A stretch of 61,046 nucleotides of DNA from Candidatus Pseudothioglobus aerophilus (GCA_014384565.1 JACNFO010000060.1:1-61046); one strand, 5' to 3'. Positions 29,182-38,564 are shown, counted from the first letter of the stretch. The notes: a model not told the origin generated them from the sequence alone. Numbers and translations are program-made.

Positions 29182-30342
29182 CTAAACAATAGCCTGGTTT
29201 CGCCTCATCATCACTATAAGGGCTAAGCCATTAAGTCCCCAAACCAAGCTTAAGAGATACATATTAAAGGTCAATCCAATATATTCAGCCAAATAACCAA
29301 CCAATGCTGGTCCAAAAATAAAGCCAGCAAATCCCATAGTTATAAGATTAGCAACAGTTAAAGATATAGGCTCGTCTGTCAGCCTGATAGCTTGCCTAAG
29401 AATAATTGCTATAAAGTTAGCTGTGCCAAAACCGAATAGTATCATTCCAAAAATAATTACATAAAAATTTGACGTTAATATTGATAGAAAAAGTATTATG
29501 CCTGCAATAATACTTAAATAACCACCAACTAATTTTTCGCTATATTTATTAATCATTTTTGAAGCGATTAGTCTTGCAAAAATCTCACCAACATTAAAGG
29601 CAACAATGACGGCTCCTCCTAAGAAGAGGGGCACTAATAAATCTTTTGTCAGCCATAAAGCAGACCAATCAAGAATTATGCCCATGGTTGCATAATTCAT
29701 CATCATTAAAAAGCCAAAAATTAGTATTGATTTTTTTGGAAATTTAAATCTTGGTGTTTTCTTTAAATCTTCAAGCGTTTTTAAGAGTCCAAACTTAAAT
29801 ATTATTAGTGCTCCTAAAACAAGCATTGATCCAGATATAGAAAAAATTAAACTTACACTTTCGATGTACTTGATTGTAAAAAATGCAGTAATAGCTCCCG
29901 CTAATGAGCCAAGGCTAAATGCAGCGTGGTATAAAGGCGTAATGACTCTAGAAGTCTTCTCTTCAATCATTGATATTTGTGACTGAGCAGAAGGGCTAAA
30001 AAAACCTACAAAAAAACCAAACGGTGCAAAAGCTAATAAAAACCAGAAGTAATTTGGTGATAGTATTAATAGTAATGGAAGGTACGAAATACCAAGTAAG
30101 CCAATCGTAATTGCATTTTTAGTTCCAATTTTTGGAACAATTAATCTCCCAGATGTTTGGTTACCTATTAAATTTGCAATGCCAAAAACTAGAAGGCCAA
30201 TACCAATTTCCGCCTCAGATATTTGAAGTCTTTCAGCGTTCCAAGGGATATAAACAAAATATAATCCAATCTGAAAGAGCACTAAGAAGGCACTAAGAAA
30301 GACAGTATAAATACCATTATTATATTTAGCACTCTGAGTCAT
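29182..30342 (-). CDS. Major facilitator superfamily transporter, substrate unknown
   Basis: 386 residues from the ATG at 30342; a TTG four codons earlier could also start it. About twelve membrane helices. The MFS loop after helix 2 is seen as NQTSGRLIVPKIGTKNAI (the usual G-x3-D-R/K-x-G-R/K pattern, weakly conserved), and the GFFVGFFSPSAQSQ stretch marks helix 5. The helix 1 region (FQIGLYFVYIPWNAERLQISEAEIG) recalls sugar/drug MFS members. It is the last gene of aceE-hopJ-mfs. The substrate cannot be told. Confidence 0.85.
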   Translation of the reverse strand: MTQSAKYNNGIYTVFLSAFLVLFQIGLYFVYIPWNAERLQISEAEIGIGLLVFGIANLIGNQTSGRLIVPKIGTKNAITIGLLGISYLPLLLILSPNYFWFLLAFAPFGFFVGFFSPSAQSQISMIEEKTSRVITPLYHAAFSLGSLAGAITAFFTIKYIESVSLIFSISGSMLVLGALIIFKFGLLKTLEDLKKTPRFKFPKKSILIFGFLMMMNYATMGIILDWSALWLTKDLLVPLFLGGAVIVAFNVGEIFARLIASKMINKYSEKLVGGYLSIIAGIILFLSILTSNFYVIIFGMILFGFGTANFIAIILRQAIRLTDEPISLTVANLITMGFAGFIFGPALVGYLAEYIGLTFNMYLLSLVWGLNGLALIVMMRRNQAIV

Positions 30343-30358
30343 ATCAACGCTCAAACCA

Positions 30359-30700
30359 CTATTTGGGCTTTAGTGCACTTTGATTGATTAAAACCCCCTT
30401 CCAGCCATTACTCATGAAGCTGCGAATATTTAAATGGGAATTATGATTTTCAGTCTCATCAATAACTGAGTGGTAATGTTCACCAAAACACCTTAAGGTT
30501 TCTGATTCAGAAAGAGAGTGCATCAAGCCAAAACAGAAAACCTTTGCAGTGCCTTGGTTTTCTTCTTTCGAGTTAACAAGACCACTATTTGTAAAAGCGA
30601 CATTTAAAAATTCGTATTCTTGATCAATGAGATTAGTAAAGTCAGAAAAATCCATCTTAACGCCTGATCTAAGCTGCTCGAGATACTCGCTGGTATTCAT
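30359..30700 (-). CDS. HopJ-domain protein
   Basis: 113 residues. The HopJ domain is recognisable: FTNLIDQEYEFLNVAFTNSGLVNS, NQGTAKVFCFGLMHSLSESETLRCFGEHYHSV and SHLNIRSFMSNGWKGV. The family is named after a Pseudomonas type III effector, but homologues occur in many free-living bacteria without secretion systems and no role is known. It lies six bases after aceE in the same operon and 16 before the MFS gene; there is no evidence of secretion here. Confidence 0.88.
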   Translation of the reverse strand: MNTSEYLEQLRSGVKMDFSDFTNLIDQEYEFLNVAFTNSGLVNSKEENQGTAKVFCFGLMHSLSESETLRCFGEHYHSVIDETENHNSHLNIRSFMSNGWKGVLINQSALKPK

Positions 30701-30706
30701 CGTTTT

Positions 30707-33358
30707 TTATGTATACATTGGGTTTGACTTATTAACATCAATATTAAGTTTTTTAATAGCGCTTTTAATTATTTTTAAATCCAGCAAGCCGTCATCAACA
30801 AGCGCCTTTAATGTTACAAAAACAATATAATTTGCATTCACCTCAAAAAAGTATCTAAGCTCTTTACGAGAATCTGACCTACCAAATCCATCTGTACCTA
30901 ATACTTCATAATGAAGAGGTATATGCTTGCGAACTTGCTCTGCATAATTTCTCATATAGTCTGTAGCTGCAATTACTGGGCCAGAAGATTTGCTTAAGCA
31001 CTGCGTTATGTATGGAACCTTCTTATTTTTACTTGTACTAAATAAATTTTCACGGTCAATTTTTTGAGCCTCTCTTGTAATCTCATTAAAACTAGTAACA
31101 CTCCAAACATGGGACATAACGCCCCAGTCTTTTGAGAGCATATCAGCTGCTTTTTCAACCTCTCTAAGAATAGCACCACTTCCTAATAATTGAACTTCAA
31201 TTTTGGATTTTCCTACTACTTTTAATGGATACATTCCCTTAATAATTCCTTCTTCAGCGCCTTTAGGAATAGCAGGATGAATATAGTTCTCATTCATAAG
31301 TGTTATGTAATAAAAAACACTTTCCATATTCTCATACATTCGGCGCATGCCTTCACGCAGAATAACTGCTAATTCATACGCATAAGTTGGATCGTAGGAA
31401 ATACAATTTGGAATAGTATTAGCAACAATCAATGAATCCCCATCTTGATGCTGAAGACCTTCACCAGCAAGCGTCGTTCTTCCAGCAGTACCACCCATCA
31501 AAAAACCCTTGGCTTGCATATCTCCAGCAGCCCAAGCCAGATCACCAACCCTTTGAAAACCAAACTTTGAATAATAAATATAAAAAGGAATCATTGTGAC
31601 ATTATGAGAAGCATAAGATGTTGCAGCAGCAATCCAGTCAGAAATTGCTCCAGCTTCATTGATGCCTTCTTGAAGAACCTGGCCTTTAATATCTTCTTTA
31701 TACCACATAACTTTATCAGAGTCTTCTGGCTCATAGAGCTGACCAGAGGAAGAATAAATGCCCATTTGCCTAAAAAGACCCTCCATTCCAAAAGTTCTCG
31801 CCTCATCAGGAACAATAGGAACAACTCTTGGGCCAATCTCTTTATCTCGAATTAATAGCGACAGAAAGCGTACAAATGCCATTGTGCTTGACATTTCCTT
31901 TTCATCAGTAGATTTTAGCAAAGGATCAAAAACGTTCAGTTTTGGTATATTAAAGGTCTCCAGCTCAAAACTTCTAACGGGTAGATATCCGCCCAAAGCT
32001 TCACGCCTCTCTCTAAGATATTTAAGCTCTTCACTATCTTCAGCAGGCTTATAAAAATTAAGCTCTTCTGCATCTTTTTTAGTAACAGGAATATCAAATC
32101 TCTGAGCAACACGAACTAGTGCATCAACACCTAATTTCTTCTGGCTGTGGGTAGTGTTTTGTCCTTCACCAGCCTCACCCATTCCGTAGCCTTTGACTGT
32201 TTTTGCCAAAATAACTGTAGGCTGTCCCTTATGCTCTTTAGCTGCTTTATAAGCTTGAAAAACCTTATTTGGATCGTGACCACCGCGAGTAAGCCCAAAA
32301 ATTTCATCATCAGACATATGCTCAACAAGCTTCAGGGTTTCAGGGTACTTTCCAAAAAAATGCTTCCGCACATAAGCACCATCTTTTGCTTTATAGGCTT
32401 GATACTCTCCATCCACAACTTCTTCCATTCTTTGCCTCAAAAGACCTGAAGTGTCATTAGCAATTAGCTTATCCCAACCCCTACCCCAGATAACTTTAAT
32501 GACATTCCAGCCGGCACCTCGAAACATTCCTTCAAGCTCTTGGATGATCTTACCATTGCCTCGAACAGGTCCATCTAGGCGCTGAAGATTACAGTTAATA
32601 ACAAAAATAAGGTTGTCGAGTTTTTCTCGCCCTGCCAAAGAAATAGCCCCAAGAGACTCAGGCTCATCTGTTTCACCATCCCCTATGTATGCCCAAACGG
32701 TTCTTTTGTCAGTTTTAATAATTTCTCGGTGCTGAAGGTATTTCATAAAACGTGCTTGAAATATCGCCATTATTGGACCTAACCCCATAGATACTGTTGG
32801 AAACTGCCAAAAATTTGGCATTAGCCATGGGTGTGGATAGGATGACAATCCATCTTGATTAGCCTCCTGCCTAAAGTTGAGCATTTGCTTTTCAGTAATT
32901 CTTCCTTCTAGAAAAGCTCTTGAATATATACCAGGTGCAATATGGCCTTGAAAAAATATTAGGTCTGCCCCCTGATCCAATTCACCCCCTCGATAGAAAT
33001 GATTGAAACCAACTTCATATAAGGTAGCGCTAGAAGCAAATGAAGCAATATGACCTCCAAGCTCGGATGAGACTTGATTTGCTTTAACAACCATGATCAT
33101 TGCGTTCCATCGAATGATAGATTTAATTCGATGCTCAATATTGTGCTTAACAACAAGTTCAGTTTCTTTTTCTACTGGAATTGAATTTAAATAAGCAGTA
33201 TTAACGCCTTGCGGTAAATTCATCCCATCTTCATGGGCCATATCCGTTAATTTTTGGAGAATATATTTGGCTCTGTCTTGCCCTTCAAACCTAGCAACAG
33301 ATCTAAAGGCCTCTAACCACTCAATAGTTTCTTGGGGATCAATATCTTTTTGGGACAT
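30707..33358 (-). CDS. aceE: Pyruvate dehydrogenase E1 component (homodimeric)
   Basis: 883 residues against 887 in E. coli. It decarboxylates pyruvate on thiamine diphosphate and passes the acetyl group to E2. The ThDP/metal motif GDGETDEPESLGAISLAGREKLDNLIFVINCN is complete. HGHIAPGIYSRAFLEG-type sequence near residue 150 and the C-terminal LGTDGFGRSDSRKELRYFFEV also fit. Unusually, aceF and lpd do not follow; a HopJ protein and an MFS permease do, so E2 and E3 must be elsewhere. Confidence 0.97.
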   Translation of the reverse strand: MSQKDIDPQETIEWLEAFRSVARFEGQDRAKYILQKLTDMAHEDGMNLPQGVNTAYLNSIPVEKETELVVKHNIEHRIKSIIRWNAMIMVVKANQVSSELGGHIASFASSATLYEVGFNHFYRGGELDQGADLIFFQGHIAPGIYSRAFLEGRITEKQMLNFRQEANQDGLSSYPHPWLMPNFWQFPTVSMGLGPIMAIFQARFMKYLQHREIIKTDKRTVWAYIGDGETDEPESLGAISLAGREKLDNLIFVINCNLQRLDGPVRGNGKIIQELEGMFRGAGWNVIKVIWGRGWDKLIANDTSGLLRQRMEEVVDGEYQAYKAKDGAYVRKHFFGKYPETLKLVEHMSDDEIFGLTRGGHDPNKVFQAYKAAKEHKGQPTVILAKTVKGYGMGEAGEGQNTTHSQKKLGVDALVRVAQRFDIPVTKKDAEELNFYKPAEDSEELKYLRERREALGGYLPVRSFELETFNIPKLNVFDPLLKSTDEKEMSSTMAFVRFLSLLIRDKEIGPRVVPIVPDEARTFGMEGLFRQMGIYSSSGQLYEPEDSDKVMWYKEDIKGQVLQEGINEAGAISDWIAAATSYASHNVTMIPFYIYYSKFGFQRVGDLAWAAGDMQAKGFLMGGTAGRTTLAGEGLQHQDGDSLIVANTIPNCISYDPTYAYELAVILREGMRRMYENMESVFYYITLMNENYIHPAIPKGAEEGIIKGMYPLKVVGKSKIEVQLLGSGAILREVEKAADMLSKDWGVMSHVWSVTSFNEITREAQKIDRENLFSTSKNKKVPYITQCLSKSSGPVIAATDYMRNYAEQVRKHIPLHYEVLGTDGFGRSDSRKELRYFFEVNANYIVFVTLKALVDDGLLDLKIIKSAIKKLNIDVNKSNPMYT

Positions 33359-33570
33359 AAATATAATTTAATTCAACAGAAAATGTTTGAAATTCAACTT
33401 TTGTGGATATTATCCCTAAAAAGTTAGCTCAAAATCACTTTAATAAACATCAGTTTAAGGTTAGAGAAAAGTCTTTATAGATATTGAGAAAAGTTGATTA
33501 GCTAGCATTATCAATAAATCTTTTATTTTGTTCTCTTAGAAATCTTCTGTCGCTTTCTAAAATAAATATT

Positions 33571-33579
33571 TGTTAAAAT
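33571..33579 (+). promoter_or_regulatory. Extended -10 promoter for algC
   Basis: TGTTAAAAT, close to the extended -10 consensus, lies 32 bases before the algC ATG. It belongs to the 252-base divergent gap between aceE and algC (33359-33610), which otherwise is A/T-rich without a gene; a GATAAT on the minus strand near 33410 may serve aceE. Confidence 0.5.
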
Positions 33580-33610
33580 AAGCGCATCTTAAATCTTTAC
33601 AAATATTTTA

Positions 33611-34984
33611 ATGAATATTCCAACTTCAATCTTCAAAGCCTACGATATAAGAGGTATCGTTGAAACTGAACTAACACCAGAAATTGTCAAATTAATAGGT
33701 AAGGCTGTTGGTAGCGAATCTATTGAAAAAGGTGAAAGAGGTGTTGTTGTAGGAAGAGATGGGCGCTTAACGGGACCAGAATTATCAGATGCGTTGATTT
33801 CAGGCCTTATTGAGAGTGGCTGTCACGTTGTGAATATAGGAATGGTTCCATCTCCAGTTGTGTATTTTGCAACTTACACCAAAGGAGCAACGTCAGGGGT
33901 CATGATTACTGGGTCGCACAACCCTGCAGAATATAATGGATTAAAAATTATGGTCGCAGGTGAAACACTCTCGGCAGAAAGAATTCAAGACCTACTTAGA
34001 AGGATTAATGAGAATAATTTTTCTTCTGGCTCTGGAACCTCAACCTCTATAAATATCGATCAAAACTACATAGACACCATTAAGTCAGATATCAAAATTG
34101 AGAAAGACCTCAAAATTGTCATTGATTGTGGCAATGGCGTAGCAGGTAACATTGCACCTCAATTGTTTGAAGCATTAGGCGTTAAAGTCACCAAACTCTT
34201 TTGTTTAGTTGATGGCAGGTTTCCAAACCACCATCCAGATCCCTCTAAACCCGAAAATTTACAAGATTTAATCCAAGAAGTTAAAGAGACTAATTCTGAC
34301 TTAGGTCTTGCTTTTGATGGAGATGGAGATAGGCTAGGATTGGTTGACAACAGAGGTCAAATCATTTGGGCTGATCAGCAAATGATGCTTTACTCTAAGG
34401 ATGTATTAAGCAGAAATAAAGGTGCAAAAATTATTTTTGATGTAAAGTGTACTTCACTTTTACCTGCATTTATTTCTGAAAATGGAGGTGAACCAGTTAT
34501 GTCCAGAACTGGTCACAGCTTTATTAAACAAAAACTTAAAGAAACTAAAGCGGAGTTAGCAGGAGAAATGTCAGGGCATATTTTCTTTAAGGAGCGTTGG
34601 TATGGCTTTGATGATGCTCTTTATACTGGAGCTAGGCTATTAGAAATTATCTCTAAGAGCAATAAGTCGTGTTTTGAAATTTTTGATGAAATGCCGGCAA
34701 ACCTAAGCACCCCTGAAATTAATATTAACTTTGAGAAGCATGGTCAGCAATTTGAAGCAATGAATAAATTATCAGCGGACATTAATTTTCCAGATGCCAC
34801 TATTAATACTATTGATGGTGTTAGAGTCGACTATGAAAATTGTTGGGGGCTTGTCAGGGCTTCCAATACAACTCCTTGCTTAGTTTTACGTTTTGAAGCT
34901 AATGACAATGAATCGCTGAATGAAATAAAGACAAAGTTTGCTGAATGGCTTAAATCGAATGGTATTTCTGCAGACTCTTTATAG
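33611..34984 (+). CDS. algC: Phosphomannomutase/phosphoglucomutase (AlgC type)
   Basis: 457 residues, an alpha-D-phosphohexomutase. The phosphoserine loop is GVMITGSHNPAEYNG with S102. The metal loop is FDGDGDRLG (D236, D238, D240). The sugar-binding loop is GEMSGHIFFKERW and the phosphate-binding RASNTTPCLVLRFE is near the end. AlgC interconverts Man-6-P/Man-1-P and Glc-6-P/Glc-1-P for LPS, exopolysaccharide and glycogen-like routes. The choice over ManB/CpsG is by the FKAYDIRGIV start and size. Confidence 0.92.
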   Translation: MNIPTSIFKAYDIRGIVETELTPEIVKLIGKAVGSESIEKGERGVVVGRDGRLTGPELSDALISGLIESGCHVVNIGMVPSPVVYFATYTKGATSGVMITGSHNPAEYNGLKIMVAGETLSAERIQDLLRRINENNFSSGSGTSTSINIDQNYIDTIKSDIKIEKDLKIVIDCGNGVAGNIAPQLFEALGVKVTKLFCLVDGRFPNHHPDPSKPENLQDLIQEVKETNSDLGLAFDGDGDRLGLVDNRGQIIWADQQMMLYSKDVLSRNKGAKIIFDVKCTSLLPAFISENGGEPVMSRTGHSFIKQKLKETKAELAGEMSGHIFFKERWYGFDDALYTGARLLEIISKSNKSCFEIFDEMPANLSTPEININFEKHGQQFEAMNKLSADINFPDATINTIDGVRVDYENCWGLVRASNTTPCLVLRFEANDNESLNEIKTKFAEWLKSNGISADSL

Positions 34985-35083
34985 TTGAAAAATTTAAGAA
35001 ATAAGGTTTAAAATACATTTTTTATCTTTGCAAGACAATATTCTTATAAAGATTAATGATACTTAAAACTTGGAGTGAACCCA

Positions 35084-36199
35084 ATGGATGGACATGTCAA
35101 CTTTACCCTTTCAGACCGCTTAAGGAAATCCCCATATTACGAGGCTACTCTTAAAGCCGGAGCTAAAACTTTCACGTTATACAACCATATGATTATGCCC
35201 ACTTCTTATGAAGGTGCAGAGGCTGACTACTGGAATTTAATGAATAACGTCACGATGTGGGATGTTGCTGCTGAGAGGCAAGTTGAAATAATTGGTGGTG
35301 ATGCGTATAAGTTTGTTGAATATATTACTTCTAGAGATCTCTCAAAACTCCAAATTGGTCAAGGAAAATATATCCTTATTACTGATGAAAATGGTGGAAT
35401 TATAAATGATCCAATAATATTAAGATTGGCTGAAAATCATTTTTGGCTATCGATTGCTGATAGTGATGTTTTACTGTGGACTCGTGGACTTGCCTGCGGA
35501 CTAGGTTGGGATGTTCAGATTAGTGAGCCGGATGTATCTCCTTTAGCGATTCAAGGCCCTAATAACCTACCATTGATGCTTGACCTCTTTGATGACTGGG
35601 TTAAAGACCTTAAGTACTTCTTTTTTAGAGAATGCGAATTAGAAGGTATTCCTTTAATTGTTCAGCGTTCAGGCTGGAGTAAGCAAGGTGGATTTGAGCT
35701 CTATCTTCGTGACGGCTCTCAAGGTCAAAAACTTTGGGACATTGTTGCCAATGCTGGAAAAAAGTATGACATCAAACCTGGAACACCAAATAATATTGAA
35801 AGAGTTGAGTCGGGTCTTTTTTCATGGGGTAATGACATGGATATAAATAGTAACCCCCTAGAGCTTCCTTTAGCTAATTTTTGTCAGCTCGATAAAGAGG
35901 CTGATTACTTAAGTCGAAATGCACTCCATAGAATACGCTCTGAAGGCATCACTAAAAAATTAGTCGGCCTTGTTATTGAAGGTGATGCATTTATTGGTGG
36001 CTGTGCTAGTCCATGGCAAGTTAAAAGCGGTAATAAAGTATGTGGAAAGGTTACTAGCGCTGCATATTCACCAAGACTAAAAATTAATATGGCTATGGCA
36101 ACTCTTGACAAAGGCTTCAATGATATAGACTCAGAAGTAGATATAGAAACGCCTTGGGGCAAAAGACTAGGAAAGGTTTCAACAATACCTTTTAGCTAA
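35084..36199 (+). CDS. DmdA-like aminomethyltransferase (possible DMSP demethylase)
   Basis: 371 residues of the GcvT fold (glycine-cleavage T-protein-like, tetrahydrofolate-dependent). The start is the ATG at 35084: GGAG lies eight bases before it, whereas the GTG nine bases earlier overlaps that GGAG. Hallmarks: YNHMIMPTSYEGAEADYWNL, TMWDVAAERQVEI, ENGGIINDPIILRLAENHFW, SIADSDVLLW, EPDVSPLAIQGP, ERVESGLFSWGNDM and a C-terminal GKVTSAAYSPRLK. They match the DMSP demethylase group, but a close non-DMSP clade shares them, so the substrate is open. LysE exporters follow. Confidence 0.65.
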   Translation: MDGHVNFTLSDRLRKSPYYEATLKAGAKTFTLYNHMIMPTSYEGAEADYWNLMNNVTMWDVAAERQVEIIGGDAYKFVEYITSRDLSKLQIGQGKYILITDENGGIINDPIILRLAENHFWLSIADSDVLLWTRGLACGLGWDVQISEPDVSPLAIQGPNNLPLMLDLFDDWVKDLKYFFFRECELEGIPLIVQRSGWSKQGGFELYLRDGSQGQKLWDIVANAGKKYDIKPGTPNNIERVESGLFSWGNDMDINSNPLELPLANFCQLDKEADYLSRNALHRIRSEGITKKLVGLVIEGDAFIGGCASPWQVKSGNKVCGKVTSAAYSPRLKINMAMATLDKGFNDIDSEVDIETPWGKRLGKVSTIPFS

Positions 36200-36207
36200 A
36201 TGAAATT

Positions 36208-36828
36208 ATGGAATTAACTGTCTGGCTTGGGCTATTAGCATCTGCACTTTTTATTAGTATATCCCCTGGCCCTGGAGCAATTTTTTCAATAAGTCAAGGC
36301 ACACAATATGGACTGAAGAGATCCATAATTTCAGTAATCGGGCTGCAACTTGGATTAATGAGTCAAATTATATTTCTACTGCTAGGGCTAGGAGTATTAA
36401 TTGACCAGTTTCCAAGTATTTTTTCAATAATTAAAATACTGGGAATGCTTTACTTAATTGCGCTAGGTGTTATGCAGTGGTTTAAAAAAATTGAACAGAT
36501 ATCTACTTCTAAAGCCTACCTAGACAAAGCTTTTAGCCCCTTGAATTCTATTCTAAAGGGTTTTTTTGTGAACATAACAAACATCAAAGGCACCGTTTTT
36601 TTTCTTGCATTAATACCACTTTTTGTCGATTTAACTGCCCTTAAAATTTCTACTTGTTTAATTTTAACTGCGACATTAATTAGTGTTGATTTAATTGTAA
36701 TGATTGGCTATGTCATGCTTGCTGAAATATCAAAATCATTTCTGTCGGACCCAAAAAAAATATTATGGCAAAATAGAGTTACTGGTTCCACATTGATTCT
36801 TATTGGTTTAATAATGGGTACGTCTTAA
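36208..36828 (+). CDS. LysE/RhtB-family exporter (first copy)
   Basis: 206 residues with about six membrane helices. The family motif lies in ISISPGPGAIFSISQGTQYGLKRS (helix 1 and loop) and the second half includes GFFVNITNIKGTVFFLALIPLFV, matching the LysE N-P/K region. The family exports amino acids such as homoserine, threonine or lysine. It follows the DmdA-like gene by eight bases, so the two are likely co-transcribed; whether it exports a demethylation product is a guess. Confidence 0.88.
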   Translation: MELTVWLGLLASALFISISPGPGAIFSISQGTQYGLKRSIISVIGLQLGLMSQIIFLLLGLGVLIDQFPSIFSIIKILGMLYLIALGVMQWFKKIEQISTSKAYLDKAFSPLNSILKGFFVNITNIKGTVFFLALIPLFVDLTALKISTCLILTATLISVDLIVMIGYVMLAEISKSFLSDPKKILWQNRVTGSTLILIGLIMGTS

Positions 36829-36838
36829 CTAGATTTTT

Positions 36839-37252
36839 ATGAGTGTCTTTCATTTAGCATATACAGTGACTGATCTAGAATCTACAAGAAGATTCTACGG
36901 GGGGCTTTTAGGGTGTATTGAGGGAAGAAGCTCAGAAACATGGGTAGATTTCAATTTTTTTGGAAACCAACTCTCACTTCATGTTGGTGAGATAATAAAA
37001 AGTAGCAAAACTAGCTCAAGCGTAGAAGGTGTTTCAGTTCCTATGCCTCACTTTGGTTGTGTACTCGATTGGAATACCTTTTATGATTTAGCCCATAAAC
37101 TGAAATCAGAACCTGTTAAATTTATTATTACTCCTAATGTTAGGTTTTTAGGCCAACCTGGCGAGCAAGCAACAATGTTTTTTGAGGACTATTCAGGCAA
37201 CTCTATCGAACTCAAAGCCTACAAAAATTCAACAGAAGTTTTTAGCAAATAA
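36839..37252 (+). CDS. VOC (glyoxalase/bleomycin-resistance) family protein
   Basis: 137 residues. It starts VFHLAYTVTDLESTRRFYGGLLGC with the first metal His (H5), then PHFGCVLDW with a second His, and FFEDYSGNSIELKAY with the metal Glu. This single VOC module would dimerise. It could be a lyase or dioxygenase; the partner genes are two LysE exporters on either side. Substrate unknown. Confidence 0.85.
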   Translation: MSVFHLAYTVTDLESTRRFYGGLLGCIEGRSSETWVDFNFFGNQLSLHVGEIIKSSKTSSSVEGVSVPMPHFGCVLDWNTFYDLAHKLKSEPVKFIITPNVRFLGQPGEQATMFFEDYSGNSIELKAYKNSTEVFSK

Positions 37253-37271
37253 CTACGCCAAAGGTTCATAA

Positions 37272-37901
37272 ATGTTAGAAGTATTAAGTATTGAGACAAT
37301 AATAACTTTTATTACTGCATCTGTAGTTCTAAGCCTCGTTCCTGGGCCTGACAATCTATTTGTTATGAGTAATTCAGCTTTAAGGGGATGGAGGATTGGA
37401 CTCTATACTACACTTGGCCTTTGCACAGGACTCATAGGACACACAATCTTAGTTGCGATTGGGGTAAGTGTTATTTTTCAAACAAGTGCAATTGCCTTCA
37501 ATGGACTGAAAATTATTGGCGCTTTTTACCTTTTGTATCTTGCATGGCTCTCGATTCAAAATAAAGAGTTAAACTTAGGGAAAGCCTCTCAAGACAGCGC
37601 TAATAAATCATACTATTTAACTGGTGTTGTTATGAACCTAACCAACCCAAAGGTAGCAATCTTTTTTTTGGTATTTTTGCCTCAGTTTGTAAATTCTAAT
37701 AATAATGTCTCATCTCAGATATTTCTACTTGGATTACTATTCATTTTTAGTGCTTTTTTTGTTTTTACATCAATTGCCTATTTATCTAGCTTCCTTGAAG
37801 GAACATTAAAAAAATCAAAAACTATAAATAAAAATCTTAACCTTGTTGCAGCTTTAATATACATTGCCCTAGCGGTTAATCTTTTTTTTATTCACTTATA
37901 G
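37272..37901 (+). CDS. LysE/RhtB-family exporter (second copy)
   Basis: 209 residues with six predicted helices. SLVPGPDNLFVMSNSALRGWRIGLYTTLGLCTG is the family N-terminal motif; GVVMNLTNPKVAIFFLVFLPQFV is the typical NPK loop. It is a distinct paralogue of the exporter at 36208, with only scattered identity outside the motifs. Two exporters in one run of genes point to active efflux of an amino acid or an amino-acid-like compound. Confidence 0.9.
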   Translation: MLEVLSIETIITFITASVVLSLVPGPDNLFVMSNSALRGWRIGLYTTLGLCTGLIGHTILVAIGVSVIFQTSAIAFNGLKIIGAFYLLYLAWLSIQNKELNLGKASQDSANKSYYLTGVVMNLTNPKVAIFFLVFLPQFVNSNNNVSSQIFLLGLLFIFSAFFVFTSIAYLSSFLEGTLKKSKTINKNLNLVAALIYIALAVNLFFIHL

Positions 37902-37907
37902 GTAATT

Positions 37908-38330
37908 ATGAAAAATATTTCTGCAATTACAACTAGCTATAAATCTAATCATAAAGAAATATGTGAAGTCAGATTTAAAGTTTTTGTTGATGAGCAAAAT
38001 GTCCCGGAAGAGCTTGAAATAGATGGGCTTGATGATGACGCTACTCATGTGCTTATATCATTAGATGACAAGGCAATAGGAACAGGCAGAATTTTGTCTG
38101 ATGGGCATATAGGAAGGGTAGCTGTTTTAAAACAATTTCGAGGTAAGGGTGTTGGTAAATTAATTATGAAAATGCTCATTGAGTGGGCTCAGAAAAGTCA
38201 ATTAAAAACCTTATGGCTTTCATCTCAGTGGCATGCTCGTGGATTTTATATTGACCTTAACTTTGCTTGTACCGGTGAAAAGTTTGAAGAGGCTGGTATT
38301 GATCATATAAAAATGATAAGAAAGCTATAA
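37908..38330 (+). CDS. GNAT family N-acetyltransferase (YjcF-like)
   Basis: 140 residues. The YjcF/ElaA-like start EICEVRFKVFVDEQNVPEELEIDGLDD is followed by the acetyl-CoA loop GRVAVLKQFRGKGVGKLIMKMLIEWAQ (R/Q-x-x-G-x-G/A) and HARGFYIDLNFACTGEKFEEAGIDHIKM. The substrate is unknown. It closes the + strand group that begins with algC. Confidence 0.88.
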   Translation: MKNISAITTSYKSNHKEICEVRFKVFVDEQNVPEELEIDGLDDDATHVLISLDDKAIGTGRILSDGHIGRVAVLKQFRGKGVGKLIMKMLIEWAQKSQLKTLWLSSQWHARGFYIDLNFACTGEKFEEAGIDHIKMIRKL

Positions 38331-38375
38331 TTTTTCTGAATTTTGATACTTCAGTTGTTACCAAATACTGCGTTA

Positions 38376-38555
38376 TTACTCACCATAATAATCGTTGTCT
38401 CTGCCATCATTGAAGTCTCTAGATAGAAACTTTCCAAGCCTAATAATAAACCAAAAAAAAGCAAAGTACAAAATTAGTTTTATAACTAAATATATATCCT
38501 TAGAAAAAAAACCAACAATTATTACAATTAATAAAAGTAAGATAAGTTTTTTCAT
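38376..38555 (-). CDS. 59-residue small membrane protein
   Basis: An ATG at 38555 opens a 59-codon frame that ends TAA at 38376. It starts MKKLILLLLIVIIVGFFSKD, continues YLVIKLILYFAFFWFIIRLG and ends in a polar FLSRDFNDGRDNDYYGE: one or two membrane helices and a charged cytoplasmic or periplasmic tail. It begins nine bases after the DUF2007 stop, so it is coupled to that gene. The family is not recognised. The remaining 38331-38375 has nothing else. Confidence 0.6.
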   Translation of the reverse strand: MKKLILLLLIVIIVGFFSKDIYLVIKLILYFAFFWFIIRLGKFLSRDFNDGRDNDYYGE

Positions 38556-38564
38556 ATGAATATT

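Noticed and set aside
30359-30700. HopJ as evidence of a type III secretion system
   Set aside because: No secretion or chaperone gene is near; the domain is common in free-living bacteria.
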